From assembly GCA_023701205.1 (NCBI GenBank), contig JAMPXJ010000010.1, positions 1 to 64,000 on the forward strand: a DNA stretch of 64,000 bases, given 5' to 3'. Below are positions 10,113 to 18,436 of this stretch, one piece after another. How positions within the stretch are numbered: position 1 is the first letter of the stretch; each line of letters starts with the position of its first letter. This DNA comes from Oligoflexia bacterium (GTDB lineage: Bacteria > Bdellovibrionota > UBA1018). The notes under the pieces are model-generated. The model did not search any database. It saw nothing but the letters and a program-made list of their open reading frames with translations, and was not told the DNA's origin. The position numbers and the translations under genes are program-made.

Positions 10113-10529
10113 ATGCAGGATCCGTTTTTCCACACGCCATTCGCACACCGTGCCCCTCGGCCCGCGGGGATCCCATCCGCGCCAAGCCCAGGCGCCATCC
10201 AATCATCGCATGCGCCGGCGGCTACTTCCCACAACTCCGGGTCCGCAGGATCCGTCGATGATATGGCGCGCGTATTCAATTCCGCCCTGCTGTCCACCCG
10301 TGGTCAGGATGAGGGGCCGGTGGATTTCTCCGAGCTGCAGGACCTCATCAACAGCCCGCCCATTCGCGCATTACTGGGTGCGATCCGGCAGCTTTCGCGC
10401 GTGAACGGCATCTCCGAGCGACAAGCGGCGGAGCAGGTGATCCGCTCTTTCCGTCGGATCGATCGGATCTGGATGGAGTACGTTTTTCAGGAAGGCCTGG
10501 ATCGCCTCAAGGGGCATCCGCGGTCCTAA
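10113..10529 (+). CDS. Hypothetical protein, proline/alanine-rich N-terminus
   Basis: 138 residues from the ATG at 10113. The first 50 residues are rich in Pro, Ala and Ser and probably unstructured. The rest (about 60-138) is predicted helical and charged, ending RIWMEYVFQEGLDRLKGHPRS. There is no signal peptide and no family I recognise. The frame stays open upstream to a TTG at 10044, but the sequence there is not protein-like. It sits alone between divergent gcvP and the convergent TonB-like gene, with only 8 bases between its stop and the stop of the latter. Confidence 0.55.
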   Translation: MQDPFFHTPFAHRAPRPAGIPSAPSPGAIQSSHAPAATSHNSGSAGSVDDMARVFNSALLSTRGQDEGPVDFSELQDLINSPPIRALLGAIRQLSRVNGISERQAAEQVIRSFRRIDRIWMEYVFQEGLDRLKGHPRS

Positions 10530-10537
10530 GCCTTTTT

Positions 10538-11413
10538 TCAGGTCTTCAGGATGAACTCCCAGGGGATCTGGATCTCACCATTCGCGTCGACGATTCCCTT
10601 GGGGGGATTCGGGAAAGGGCCCGCGCGGTTGAAAGCCTTCACGGCCGCCTCGTCGAGCTCTCCGGTGCCGGACTTGCCCAAAAGCTGCACCCGGACGATC
10701 TCCCCTTGAACATTCAACGTCACCAGCACCCGGGTGATATAGTCCATCTCGCTCGCCAGCTGGCGGCCTGATCGGTAGTGACGAATGAGCTTTTCGCGAA
10801 GGATCGGCACCCATGCCCGGTCCAGCCGGTCTCGGATCCTTTGATAATACCCATAGAAGACGAATTCGCGCGTGTTGAGCGCGGTTCTTTCGCCCTGCTG
10901 GAGTCCTTTGACGAAGTCCTGCGGGAGCTGCCCCGCGTCCGCCCAGTTGGCCGGAGCGCTCTCGCGCAGCAGGTCGGTGTTCTTCTGGCGCAGCTGCTGA
11001 AGGATGGGAAGCCCGAAGCTGCCCAGGACCGAGGAATCAGCGGACTTCTCCTCCGACTTCGCGCGAGGTTTGGATGGAGCGGTCTTCTCCCCTCCCCCCA
11101 TGACGGTGGTTTTAGCCCGGCTGACCATCTGACGATCCACGACCTGGTTGCGCTCGCCGAGGAACGCATCGCGCATCGGTACCTTGACCTCCTCGCCACG
11201 AGAAGTCTGCACGACCTGCTTTTTGAATTTTTCGTCCTGACTCGAGGGTTTTTCCTCGCGCTTTTGGATATTCCGGGTGAGTTCGACGAGAATCGGCGGC
11301 GGGATCGGGATCCGTGCCGCCCGCTGGGTGATCAGAGCCGCGCACAGGAAAAACAGCAACCCATGCATCGACAATGAAAGCGCGATGGAACTACGCAGAC
11401 GTGGAACTCCCAT
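10538..11413 (-). CDS. TonB/TolA-like energy transducer protein
   Basis: 291 residues with an N-terminal membrane anchor (about 8-30, IALSLSMHGLLFFLCAALIT), a charged and Ala/Lys/Ser-rich periplasmic linker (about 45-130), and a C-terminal domain with YYQRIRDRLDRAWVP and ELDEAAVKAFNRAGPFPNPPKGI, typical of TonB C-terminal / AgmX-type domains. Such proteins couple inner-membrane motors to the outer membrane or cell wall. No exbB/exbD or tolQ/tolR genes are in the window, so the motor partner is not shown. It starts 36 bases after the PBP1A gene on the same strand and probably closes that operon. Confidence 0.75.
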   Translation of the reverse strand: MGVPRLRSSIALSLSMHGLLFFLCAALITQRAARIPIPPPILVELTRNIQKREEKPSSQDEKFKKQVVQTSRGEEVKVPMRDAFLGERNQVVDRQMVSRAKTTVMGGGEKTAPSKPRAKSEEKSADSSVLGSFGLPILQQLRQKNTDLLRESAPANWADAGQLPQDFVKGLQQGERTALNTREFVFYGYYQRIRDRLDRAWVPILREKLIRHYRSGRQLASEMDYITRVLVTLNVQGEIVRVQLLGKSGTGELDEAAVKAFNRAGPFPNPPKGIVDANGEIQIPWEFILKT

Positions 11414-11449
11414 AGAGATTGTAACATCCCCCCTATGGAAATTTCGGCA

Positions 11450-14098
11450 CTATTCGATGTCTTCTTTAAAAAACTCACTCTGGCTCTCCGGACTCATGTC
11501 CGTTTGGCCGGTTGTTTCAACGGGTTGCGTGCCTTCGATGAAAGCTTCTTTGATGGCTGAGGAGGAATTGGGAGCTGCCAGCTTTCCGGTCACCGGGTTG
11601 ATGCTGGCGAAAACCACGCCGGAAGGCACCGTGAAATCCTCTGTGGGATGGGCCTTCACCGCCTCCTGCATGTACTTGAGCCAGATAGGCAAAGCCGCCT
11701 TGGCTCCGGTTTCGCCCGAACCGATCGCCCGGTGGTTGTCAAAGCCAACCCAGACGCCCGTTACGACATGGGGAGTAAATCCCATAAACCAGGCATCGAT
11801 GTAATCATTGGTGGTTCCGGTTTTTCCTGCTGCTGCGCGTCCAAGGCCTTGCGCAGCATGTCCTGTCCCATAAGCCACCACCTCTTTCATGAGGTGGGTC
11901 ATAACGAAGGCAACCCTGGGATCGAGCACCTGGTCGGGATCCCCTGCCAGGGGATAATCCGGGATGGGCACCAGCGGCGGAGGGCCGAAACTGCTGGGCT
12001 GGGGCGCGGGCGACGCTTGCGCGGCCACCGGCTCAGGAACCGTGACCAGCGGACTCGGTGATACTGCCGCTCCGGAGAGGCTTGCCGGCGCCGGCTTGGA
12101 ACCCACCTCCTCGAGGACCTTTCCATCCCGATCCATCACCTTCGTCATGAAAACCGGATTCACCTTTCGCCCCAGCCTCGGAAAAAGAGCGTACGCCTTG
12201 GTCAGTTCGAACAGCGAAACCGCGCCGCTGCCGAGCGAGATGGAGAGATCCCGGTTGAACTGTCCGTTCAGTCCGAGACGCTTGGCGTGCTCGATCACGT
12301 AAGGCACCTGAACCGCCTGCACGATCTTGATCGTCGGCACGTTTCGCGACTTGATGAGCGCCTGCCGGAACGTGGTATCCCCGTAGAACTTCTCCTCGAA
12401 GTTGCTGGGCTTCCATTTCCCCGAATCGGCGTCTTCGTAAACGATCGGGGAATCCATGATCACCGAAGCGGGGTTGAAACCCTTTTCGATCGCGGCCGAG
12501 AAGATGATCGGCTTGAAGGCCGAACCCGGTTGCCGCTGCGCCTGGAACGCGCGATTGAACTCGGAGGTTGCGAAATCGTAGCCCCCTTCCATCGCCAGGA
12601 CGATCCCGGTCCGGGTGTCGATCGACAGAAGCGCTCCCTGTACCTGCGGCTCCTGATCCAACGCCGCGACCACGCCCTTATCGGAGGCCTCGAGGATCTT
12701 CACCTGCACGACATCGCCTTTTGCGACTACCTTCGAAGGCACGCGGGGCTCGACCCGCGGCGACGGATTCTGCTCGTCGCGCACGGGAGCGGCCCATTTC
12801 ATCTTTTCCATTGGGATTTCGGCGCGAACCGCGCCGATCATGACCCCGGCGACCTTCGCGCGGTCATCCACGCTCGTCACGAGCGCCTCGTATTTCTGAC
12901 CGGGCGTCAGGAGCTGCCACTCGGAGCGGAAGCCGGCGAGGTGCATCGCCTCGATCGGGTCAAGTCTTCCATCCGCGAAAAGCACCTCGTGCTGCAGTTT
13001 CTTCTCGATCAGCTCAAAGCGCTTCTCCTTGAGGTACTTTTCCATCTCCTCCGCGGTCTTGAGCTTCTTGCGGGGACCGCGGTAGCCCACCCGCTTGTCG
13101 ACCGCGTCCAGACCTTCCTGCAGGCTTTGGCGTGCGGCGAGCACGAGCTCCTTCGTGGTGGGAAGCACTACGGTGAGGCCTTGTTCGTTCACGGCCTTGT
13201 CGCCGTATTTGTCGACGAGATAGCGCCGGATGTGCTCCACGAGATAGGGTGCGTAGGTTCGGTTGATCTCCTCGTCATGATAGATCCGAAGAGGCTGAGC
13301 CGCCGCCTCCGAGAGCTGCGCGGCCGTGATGAAACCGTTTTCCGCCATGCGACGGAGGACGTATCGCTGGCGCTCCTTGGCGCGCTCGGGATTCAGCAGC
13401 GGGCTGTACTTGCTGGGCGCCTGGGGCAGGCCCGCGAGAAGCGCGGCCTCGGCAACGGTGAGTTCACCGACCGGCTTGCGAAAATAGACCTGACTGGCGG
13501 CCTCGACACCATAGACACCTTGGCCCTGTCCATGCCCCAGGTAGATCTGGTTGAGATAAAGGAACAGAATGTCCTCTTTCGAAAGGCGCTTTTCCAGGCG
13601 GCTGGCAAGGATGACTTCCTTGATCTTCCGGACCAACGTCTTCTCCGACGTCAGGAGGAGCGATTTGGTGACCTGCTGGGTGATCGTGCTCCCGCCCTGA
13701 ACCGTATGGCCCGCGCGGAAATTCGCGATCCCGGCCCGTACCATGCTGAGCAGATTGATTCCCGAGTGATTGAAGAACTGGTCATCCTCCGCCGAGATGA
13801 ACGCCTGGATGACCGCGGGCGGAATCTTCTCGTAAGGGACGAGGTAACGCCGTTCCTTGAAATATTCGCCGATGACGGTTGGGGGCTTTTTCTCGTCCTC
13901 CCCACCCGCCGCCAGCACTCGCGTGACGGTCAGCGGCTTGTAATCCGCCACCGTGATGATGTTGGGAAGACCTCTCGAGAAATACCAGAAGACCCCGCCT
14001 GCCGCGGTCGCTCCAAGTACCGTCCCGGCGACGAGCAAGATGAAGATCATTCGCAGGATCCAGGCTGACCCCCGTTTGAGTGGTGCTTCCCCGTTCAT
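11450..14098 (-). CDS. mrcA: Penicillin-binding protein 1A (bifunctional transglycosylase/transpeptidase)
   Basis: 882 residues. It polymerises and cross-links peptidoglycan in the periplasm. There is one N-terminal membrane helix (about 14-40), then a GT51 domain with catalytic Glu104 in EDDQFFNHSGI and the QGGSTITQQ block. A middle OB-like segment follows, then a transpeptidase domain with the nucleophile motif Ser526-x-x-Lys529, SRN, and Lys759-Thr-Gly. A Pro/Ala/Ser-rich insertion precedes the last motif. I start it at 14098 because GGAAGGA lies 7 bases upstream and the ATG forms an ATGA overlap with the upstream gene; a GTG 11 codons earlier is possible. The short C-terminal tail is acidic. 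Confidence 0.95.
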   Translation of the reverse strand: MNGEAPLKRGSAWILRMIFILLVAGTVLGATAAGGVFWYFSRGLPNIITVADYKPLTVTRVLAAGGEDEKKPPTVIGEYFKERRYLVPYEKIPPAVIQAFISAEDDQFFNHSGINLLSMVRAGIANFRAGHTVQGGSTITQQVTKSLLLTSEKTLVRKIKEVILASRLEKRLSKEDILFLYLNQIYLGHGQGQGVYGVEAASQVYFRKPVGELTVAEAALLAGLPQAPSKYSPLLNPERAKERQRYVLRRMAENGFITAAQLSEAAAQPLRIYHDEEINRTYAPYLVEHIRRYLVDKYGDKAVNEQGLTVVLPTTKELVLAARQSLQEGLDAVDKRVGYRGPRKKLKTAEEMEKYLKEKRFELIEKKLQHEVLFADGRLDPIEAMHLAGFRSEWQLLTPGQKYEALVTSVDDRAKVAGVMIGAVRAEIPMEKMKWAAPVRDEQNPSPRVEPRVPSKVVAKGDVVQVKILEASDKGVVAALDQEPQVQGALLSIDTRTGIVLAMEGGYDFATSEFNRAFQAQRQPGSAFKPIIFSAAIEKGFNPASVIMDSPIVYEDADSGKWKPSNFEEKFYGDTTFRQALIKSRNVPTIKIVQAVQVPYVIEHAKRLGLNGQFNRDLSISLGSGAVSLFELTKAYALFPRLGRKVNPVFMTKVMDRDGKVLEEVGSKPAPASLSGAAVSPSPLVTVPEPVAAQASPAPQPSSFGPPPLVPIPDYPLAGDPDQVLDPRVAFVMTHLMKEVVAYGTGHAAQGLGRAAAGKTGTTNDYIDAWFMGFTPHVVTGVWVGFDNHRAIGSGETGAKAALPIWLKYMQEAVKAHPTEDFTVPSGVVFASINPVTGKLAAPNSSSAIKEAFIEGTQPVETTGQTDMSPESQSEFFKEDIE

Positions 14099-15027
14099 GG
14101 CGATAATCCTTCCTGCGGCAATCCCACCCACTGCCTCACCGCGGGCAAATTTTCCGATACCGCGCGTTTTCCTCGGAAAGCGGCCTCAGATCGTTTGGAG
14201 TAATCCTTTTCGCCGATCCCCTTGAGCTCCGGTCGGATCACCAGATCCGCCTCCTTGAGGGCCGCCTCCCATGGTGCGGCCTTCCCGGGTAACGACACAT
14301 CGATCACGACCACAGGACCGAGGCCAAGTGCGCGCGCTTCCGAAACCGGGAAGGGGCGCACCGATGTTGCAGCGAAGACGCGCTGCCCCGACCACTCGAT
14401 CGCTTCCTGGGACCGTGGCGGAGTGAGAGCGGCGCGTACTGCCTCCCAGGCGCGTCCGCCGTCAACGAGGAGCGGAGCGCCAGAGTCGGTGCCAAGCACT
14501 ATTTTTGACGGGACCTTGCATTGAGAGAGCTCCTTTTCGCCGAAGGCCCTGCGTAATTCGGCGCCAAGCTTTCCGCCGCCTGCTCTATCGGAAAACAGCC
14601 CGTTCAGCAGCCCCTGCTGGGGAAGGAAAACCTCATCCTTGAACCGGAGCAGCGCCCAGTCCAAGTGATTGATGTTGCCTTCCATCGCGTAAAGCGTGCC
14701 GATGAAGGCGCCCATTTCCGAACCTACCACTGCCGCTATCGGGATCTTCGCCGCGACCAGCGCTCGGAGAGCGCCCGCATGCGCGAAGCCGCGCGCCATT
14801 CCAGGCCCGAGCACCAGGACGATCGAGCGCAGCTGGATCGGCTCCGGCCCGAACATCTCTGCCGGCGTTGGCGAAGGTGCCGGCTGCGGACCAAATTCCT
14901 CGGGCGGGCCCATCGTTTCCTGCGCGCCCGGAGCAGTCGAGACAGCGGGGCCGTTCTTGCCCGGAGAAGCGCAGCTCGCGAGCGCCGCCAGGAGCAAAGC
15001 CGGAAAAATACGCCGAATTCGATGCAT
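14095..15027 (-). CDS. Patatin-like lipoprotein lacking both catalytic residues
   Basis: 310 residues. A lipoprotein signal ends LAALASC with Cys19 as the lipidated residue, then a Pro/Gly-rich linker and a patatin fold from about residue 65 (SIVLVLGPGMARGFAHAGALRAL). Patatin phospholipases use a GxSxG serine and a DGG/DGA aspartate. Here the first motif is GSEMG (102-106), with Glu104 at the serine position, and the block before PFPVSEARALG reads VFAATSV where active members have a DG pair. I infer a catalytically dead member, perhaps a binding or scaffold protein. The ATG shares its A with the tlyA stop (TGATG) and the stop overlaps the PBP1A start, so it is translationally coupled on both sides. 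Confidence 0.8.
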   Translation of the reverse strand: MHRIRRIFPALLLAALASCASPGKNGPAVSTAPGAQETMGPPEEFGPQPAPSPTPAEMFGPEPIQLRSIVLVLGPGMARGFAHAGALRALVAAKIPIAAVVGSEMGAFIGTLYAMEGNINHLDWALLRFKDEVFLPQQGLLNGLFSDRAGGGKLGAELRRAFGEKELSQCKVPSKIVLGTDSGAPLLVDGGRAWEAVRAALTPPRSQEAIEWSGQRVFAATSVRPFPVSEARALGLGPVVVIDVSLPGKAAPWEAALKEADLVIRPELKGIGEKDYSKRSEAAFRGKRAVSENLPAVRQWVGLPQEGLSP

Positions 15028-15758
15028 CAGCTTCGCTTCCAATGAGCCAGGTACTCCTTGTTGCCCTCTGTCCCCGTAATTGGCGATTCTATCAAGCCTC
15101 TCCGCACCAAGCCAAGCGTTTCGGCGAACCGTGAAAGCCGCTCCACGGCTTCGCTCCTTGCTTCGGCCGACTGTACGATTCCGCCTTTGCCGATCCTGTC
15201 CCGCCCCACCTCGAACTGCGGCTTGATCAGGGTGATCCAGTCGGTTTCCGCATGGGCGAACTGGACGAGACCCGGCAGGATCTTTTCGAGCGAGATGAAA
15301 GAGACATCCACGACGATGAGGTCGACTCGCTCTCCGATCAGCGAGAACTCAGCATAACGGGCGTTCACCTTCTCGTAAACCTTGACGCGTTCGTCCTTGC
15401 GAATGATCCAATCGAGCTGATTATGCCCGACGTCCACGGCATGGACGCGGATAGCTCCCCGAAGCAGCAGTACCTGCGTGAAGCCGCCCGTCGATGCTCC
15501 GATATCCAAGCCGACGCGACCCAGGGCCGGGATCTCGAAGGCATCGAGCGCGGCCGCCAGCTTGATCCCGCCCCGTGACACATAAGGGTGACCCTCGCCC
15601 CGGATCCGGATCAGTGCCTCTTCGGAAACCGGTTGGCCGGCCTTGCGGGCCGGCGTGTCATCCACGAGGACATGACCGGCCAAGATCAAGGCCTGCGCCT
15701 TCTCGCGGGAGGTCACGAGCCCTTTTTCCAGCAAGAGCACGTCGAGCCTTTTTTTCAT
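15027..15758 (-). CDS. tlyA: TlyA-family rRNA 2'-O-methyltransferase
   Basis: 243 residues. An N-terminal S4 RNA-binding domain (about 1-60, KRLDVLLLEKGLVTSREKA) is joined to an FtsJ/RrmJ-type SAM-binding domain with GLDIGASTGGFTQVLL. TlyA proteins methylate cytidines in 16S and 23S rRNA; some members were annotated as haemolysins. IKPQFEVGRDRIGKGGIV in the C-terminal half is typical. Its ATG overlaps the dxs stop by 4 bases (ATGA), and its own stop shares a base with the next ATG. Confidence 0.93.
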   Translation of the reverse strand: MKKRLDVLLLEKGLVTSREKAQALILAGHVLVDDTPARKAGQPVSEEALIRIRGEGHPYVSRGGIKLAAALDAFEIPALGRVGLDIGASTGGFTQVLLLRGAIRVHAVDVGHNQLDWIIRKDERVKVYEKVNARYAEFSLIGERVDLIVVDVSFISLEKILPGLVQFAHAETDWITLIKPQFEVGRDRIGKGGIVQSAEARSEAVERLSRFAETLGLVRRGLIESPITGTEGNKEYLAHWKRS

Positions 15759-17491
15759 GTAAGCAGCCCGCGCATCCGTTGGACAAGCGCTTCGACCGAG
15801 AGCCCTTCGAGCTCCTCCAGGCGTTCCGGTGGACCCTGACCGATGAAATGGTCACCATAACCCAGGATCGAAAACGCTCTTGCGGCCCGGGACCGCGAAG
15901 AAATCGCCATCTTGACGGATTCTCCGAAGCCTCCGTGCACGGTGCCCGATTCAAGCGAGAGCCACGGTACTTCCGGCCGAGCAGCTAGCGCCTCGAGCAG
16001 GGGCTGAGGGAGCGGTTTCACCTGCGATACGGCCGCGACCGTGATCCGCTCGCCCGCCGGATCGAGCCGCTTCGCCGCCTCCCAAAGCCTCGGGGCGCTT
16101 GAGCCCATTCCCAATGCGAAAAGCCGCGGATCCCCCGGCGTGCTCAGCCAGCGCACCCCCCCCTCGCGGGTTCCGGGCAGCTGCACCGGCCCCGTCCCGC
16201 GCGGATAGCGGATGACCCAGGGCCTCCCGGAATCGAGCCCTTCTTCGAGCAGCGCTCTCATGTCCTCAAGCGCGGCCGGAGAAGTGATCCGAAGATTCGG
16301 AACGAGGCTCAAAAAGCCGAGATCGAACGCGCCATGATGGGTCGGTCCGTCGGCTCCGACCACCCCTGCCCGATCGACGGCGAAGACCACGCCAAGCTCC
16401 TGAAGCGCGACATCATGGATGATGGAATCATAGGCGCGTTGGAGGAAGGTGCTGTAGATCGCCACGACCGGCTTGAATCCCTGAGTCGCCAGACCGGCCG
16501 CGAAGGTGACCGCGTGGCCTTCGGCGATCCCCACGTCGAAGAAACGCTCGGGAAATTTCCGCGCGAAACCCGCGAGACCCGTCCCTTCCGCCATGGCCGC
16601 CGTGATCGCGACGATCTTCGGATCTCTCTCGGCCAGGGCGCAAAGACTGTCGCCGAACTCCTGGCTGAAGGACCGTCCTCCGCCGCTCGAGGGTTCGAAA
16701 CCGCTGATCCCATGGTAGGTCGCGGGACGCGCCTCGGCCGGCGCATAGCCTTTTCCTTTTTCCGTGATCACGTGCAGGAGGACCGGCTTGCCGCTCCAGT
16801 TCGCCTTGATGCCCTGAAGATTCCCGAGGAGCGCGCCGAGATCGTGACCGTCGATCGGCCCGAGATAATCGAAGCCGAAGAGCTCGAAGAAGTCGCGCGC
16901 TTCACCGCTCGAGAGGATCGCGGGAACCGCGCCGGCATTCCGCGAGATGGACATCTGATTGTCGTTGACGATGAGAAGCAGCGGGCCCAGGCGTGTGTCC
17001 CGTATCATGTTCAGCGCCTCGAAGGCGATTCCCGAGGTGAGGCCGCCATCGCCTATCACCGCGACAGTCCAGTCGGCTTCCCAAACCTGCCTGCCGCGCA
17101 GAGCCTCCGGGCACCCTCGCGTCCAGGCCATGGCGAGTGCCGCCGAAAGCGCGGTGCTGCTATGGCCCGTACCGAAAGCGTCGTGCTCGCTTTCCTCGCG
17201 CCGCAGGAATCCGGAGATCCCGTCCTCGCGGCGAAGGGTCTGGAAACGGTCCCAACGTCCGGTGAGCAGCTTGTGGGCATACGCCTGATGCCCGACGTCC
17301 CAGACGATCGGCTCGCGCGGGGATTCAAAGACGAAATGCAGGGCGATCGCCAACTCCACCGCACCCAGGCTCGCGCCAAGATGTCCGCCGTTTCGCAGGC
17401 AGGTTGAGATGATCTCCTGGCGCAGGTCCTCGGCCAGATTACGGAGCTCGTGAATGGGCAGTTTCCGCAGATCCTCGGGAGCTCGAATCAC
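15755..17491 (-). CDS. dxs: 1-deoxy-D-xylulose-5-phosphate synthase
   Basis: 578 residues. It condenses pyruvate and glyceraldehyde-3-phosphate with thiamine diphosphate, the first step of the MEP isoprenoid pathway, and also feeds PdxA-type vitamin B6 synthesis (pdxA is at 61.8 kb). Landmarks are NGGHLGASLGAVELAIALH, WDVGHQAYAHK, the ThDP motif GDGGLTSGIAFEALN with a downstream NDN, and DRAGVVGADGPTHHG. The usual IAEQHAVTF reads IAEGHAVTF here. I start at GTG 17491, 4 bases after the xseB stop, with AGGGG upstream; the longer open frame reads through xseB. The enzyme is about 40 residues shorter than most homologues. Confidence 0.93.
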   Translation of the reverse strand: MIRAPEDLRKLPIHELRNLAEDLRQEIISTCLRNGGHLGASLGAVELAIALHFVFESPREPIVWDVGHQAYAHKLLTGRWDRFQTLRREDGISGFLRREESEHDAFGTGHSSTALSAALAMAWTRGCPEALRGRQVWEADWTVAVIGDGGLTSGIAFEALNMIRDTRLGPLLLIVNDNQMSISRNAGAVPAILSSGEARDFFELFGFDYLGPIDGHDLGALLGNLQGIKANWSGKPVLLHVITEKGKGYAPAEARPATYHGISGFEPSSGGGRSFSQEFGDSLCALAERDPKIVAITAAMAEGTGLAGFARKFPERFFDVGIAEGHAVTFAAGLATQGFKPVVAIYSTFLQRAYDSIIHDVALQELGVVFAVDRAGVVGADGPTHHGAFDLGFLSLVPNLRITSPAALEDMRALLEEGLDSGRPWVIRYPRGTGPVQLPGTREGGVRWLSTPGDPRLFALGMGSSAPRLWEAAKRLDPAGERITVAAVSQVKPLPQPLLEALAARPEVPWLSLESGTVHGGFGESVKMAISSRSRAARAFSILGYGDHFIGQGPPERLEELEGLSVEALVQRMRGLLT

Positions 17492-17495
17492 CCGC

Positions 17496-17741
17496 TCACC
17501 CCTGTTGCGAGGAGCCGTTGAAAGGGGCCGTTTCCGCTTGCCCTCCCGGTCCTTCCTTGAGCAGGATCTCCACGCGTTGTTCCGCTGCGCCGAGTTGCTC
17601 CTGGCAAACACGCGTCAAACGGACCCCTTCTTCGAAATTCTTGAGGGCCTGCTCGAGGGTGAGCTCTCCGCTTTCCAGTCGCTTTACAATGCCTTGAAGC
17701 TGCTCCAATGCCGCCTCGAAGCTTGGTTTTTCAAGAGTCAT
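17496..17741 (-). CDS. xseB: Exodeoxyribonuclease VII small subunit
   Basis: 81 residues. It is the small subunit of the nuclease that degrades single-stranded DNA; the large subunit gene xseA is not in the window. The family core SFEAALEQLQGIVKRLESGELTLEQALKNFEEGVRL is complete and helical. I choose the second of two nearby ATGs (17741, MTLEKPSF) because TAAGA lies 9 bases upstream; the other ATG is at 17750. It is the first gene of a run of six tightly packed genes reaching the TonB-like protein. The xseB-dxs pairing is widespread. Confidence 0.9.
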   Translation of the reverse strand: MTLEKPSFEAALEQLQGIVKRLESGELTLEQALKNFEEGVRLTRVCQEQLGAAEQRVEILLKEGPGGQAETAPFNGSSQQG

Positions 17742-17758
17742 CAAAGTCATTCTTAGCA

Positions 17759-17773
17759 TTAACCGAGGGTTAA
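17759..17773. promoter_or_regulatory. Inverted repeat TTAACC-GAG-GGTTAA
   Basis: A perfect 6+6 inverted repeat with a 3-base centre lies in the 62-base gap between the divergent xseB operon and the secreted hypothetical gene. It would fit a dimeric regulator controlling one or both directions. No good -35/-10 pair is visible to pin it to a promoter, so the role is inferred from position and symmetry. Confidence 0.3.
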
Positions 17774-17803
17774 GGCCAAGCCCGAGTCTGTCGATAGGTT
17801 GTT

Positions 17804-18322
17804 GTGATTCAAACACACGGGCTTTGGCGGCCGGGGATATTCCTACTCTTGAGTTTGCTCCTATTGCCCGCCGGCTTGGCGCGCTCGCAGGAGGATTGTC
17901 TGAGCCCGGAACCGCTCCTGAGCGTGACATTGGACTCCATCACGCTTCAACGGTCACCGATCTTCGTTGGAGAGTGGAAATTGCCTGCAAGCGAGTATCG
18001 GAGGGACCTCCTGACAGAAGCCCGGGTCCGCCTTCAACTCGTGAAAGATGACGATACCGGCAACTGGCAAGGACAGCTCGAGTTCGCGTTTCCTGATCCC
18101 AAACCGTACGGAATCCCCTATTCCTTTCAAAAGGCCGAGCTCAGCTGGGAGAACCATCGCGAACGAAATGCCGCCGCCATCGATTGGGCACGCGAATGCA
18201 GCGGACCTGGCCGGAGCATGTATCCCGGCCAAAGCTGGTCTGGGACTATCGACCTCTGGGGCAGCTCCTCCATGGACTCGATCAGTCACCCATTGATCAG
18301 GATCTGGGGTACCCGAAACTGA
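17804..18322 (+). CDS. Hypothetical secreted protein
   Basis: 172 residues starting at GTG 17804. A signal peptide runs to about residue 28 (IFLLLSLLLLPAGLARSQ), after which the protein is exported. The mature part is predicted mostly beta and rich in Trp, with two cysteines. I recognise no domain. Codon use is less GC-biased than in dxs or the transglycosylase gene, as in the two genes at 161-1580. It diverges from the xseB operon and is followed by about 110 bases of AT-richer spacer before the transglycosylase gene. Confidence 0.55.
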   Translation: MIQTHGLWRPGIFLLLSLLLLPAGLARSQEDCLSPEPLLSVTLDSITLQRSPIFVGEWKLPASEYRRDLLTEARVRLQLVKDDDTGNWQGQLEFAFPDPKPYGIPYSFQKAELSWENHRERNAAAIDWARECSGPGRSMYPGQSWSGTIDLWGSSSMDSISHPLIRIWGTRN

Positions 18323-18436
18323 AATCGGCTTTCCACCTGCCTAGACTTTAGACACCCTCATCATTATCTGCCCCTGTAATTCCAATAAGATAAATCCGAC
18401 AGGTTGCGGCAAGGTCCTTGCTCTAATGCGCCGCGC

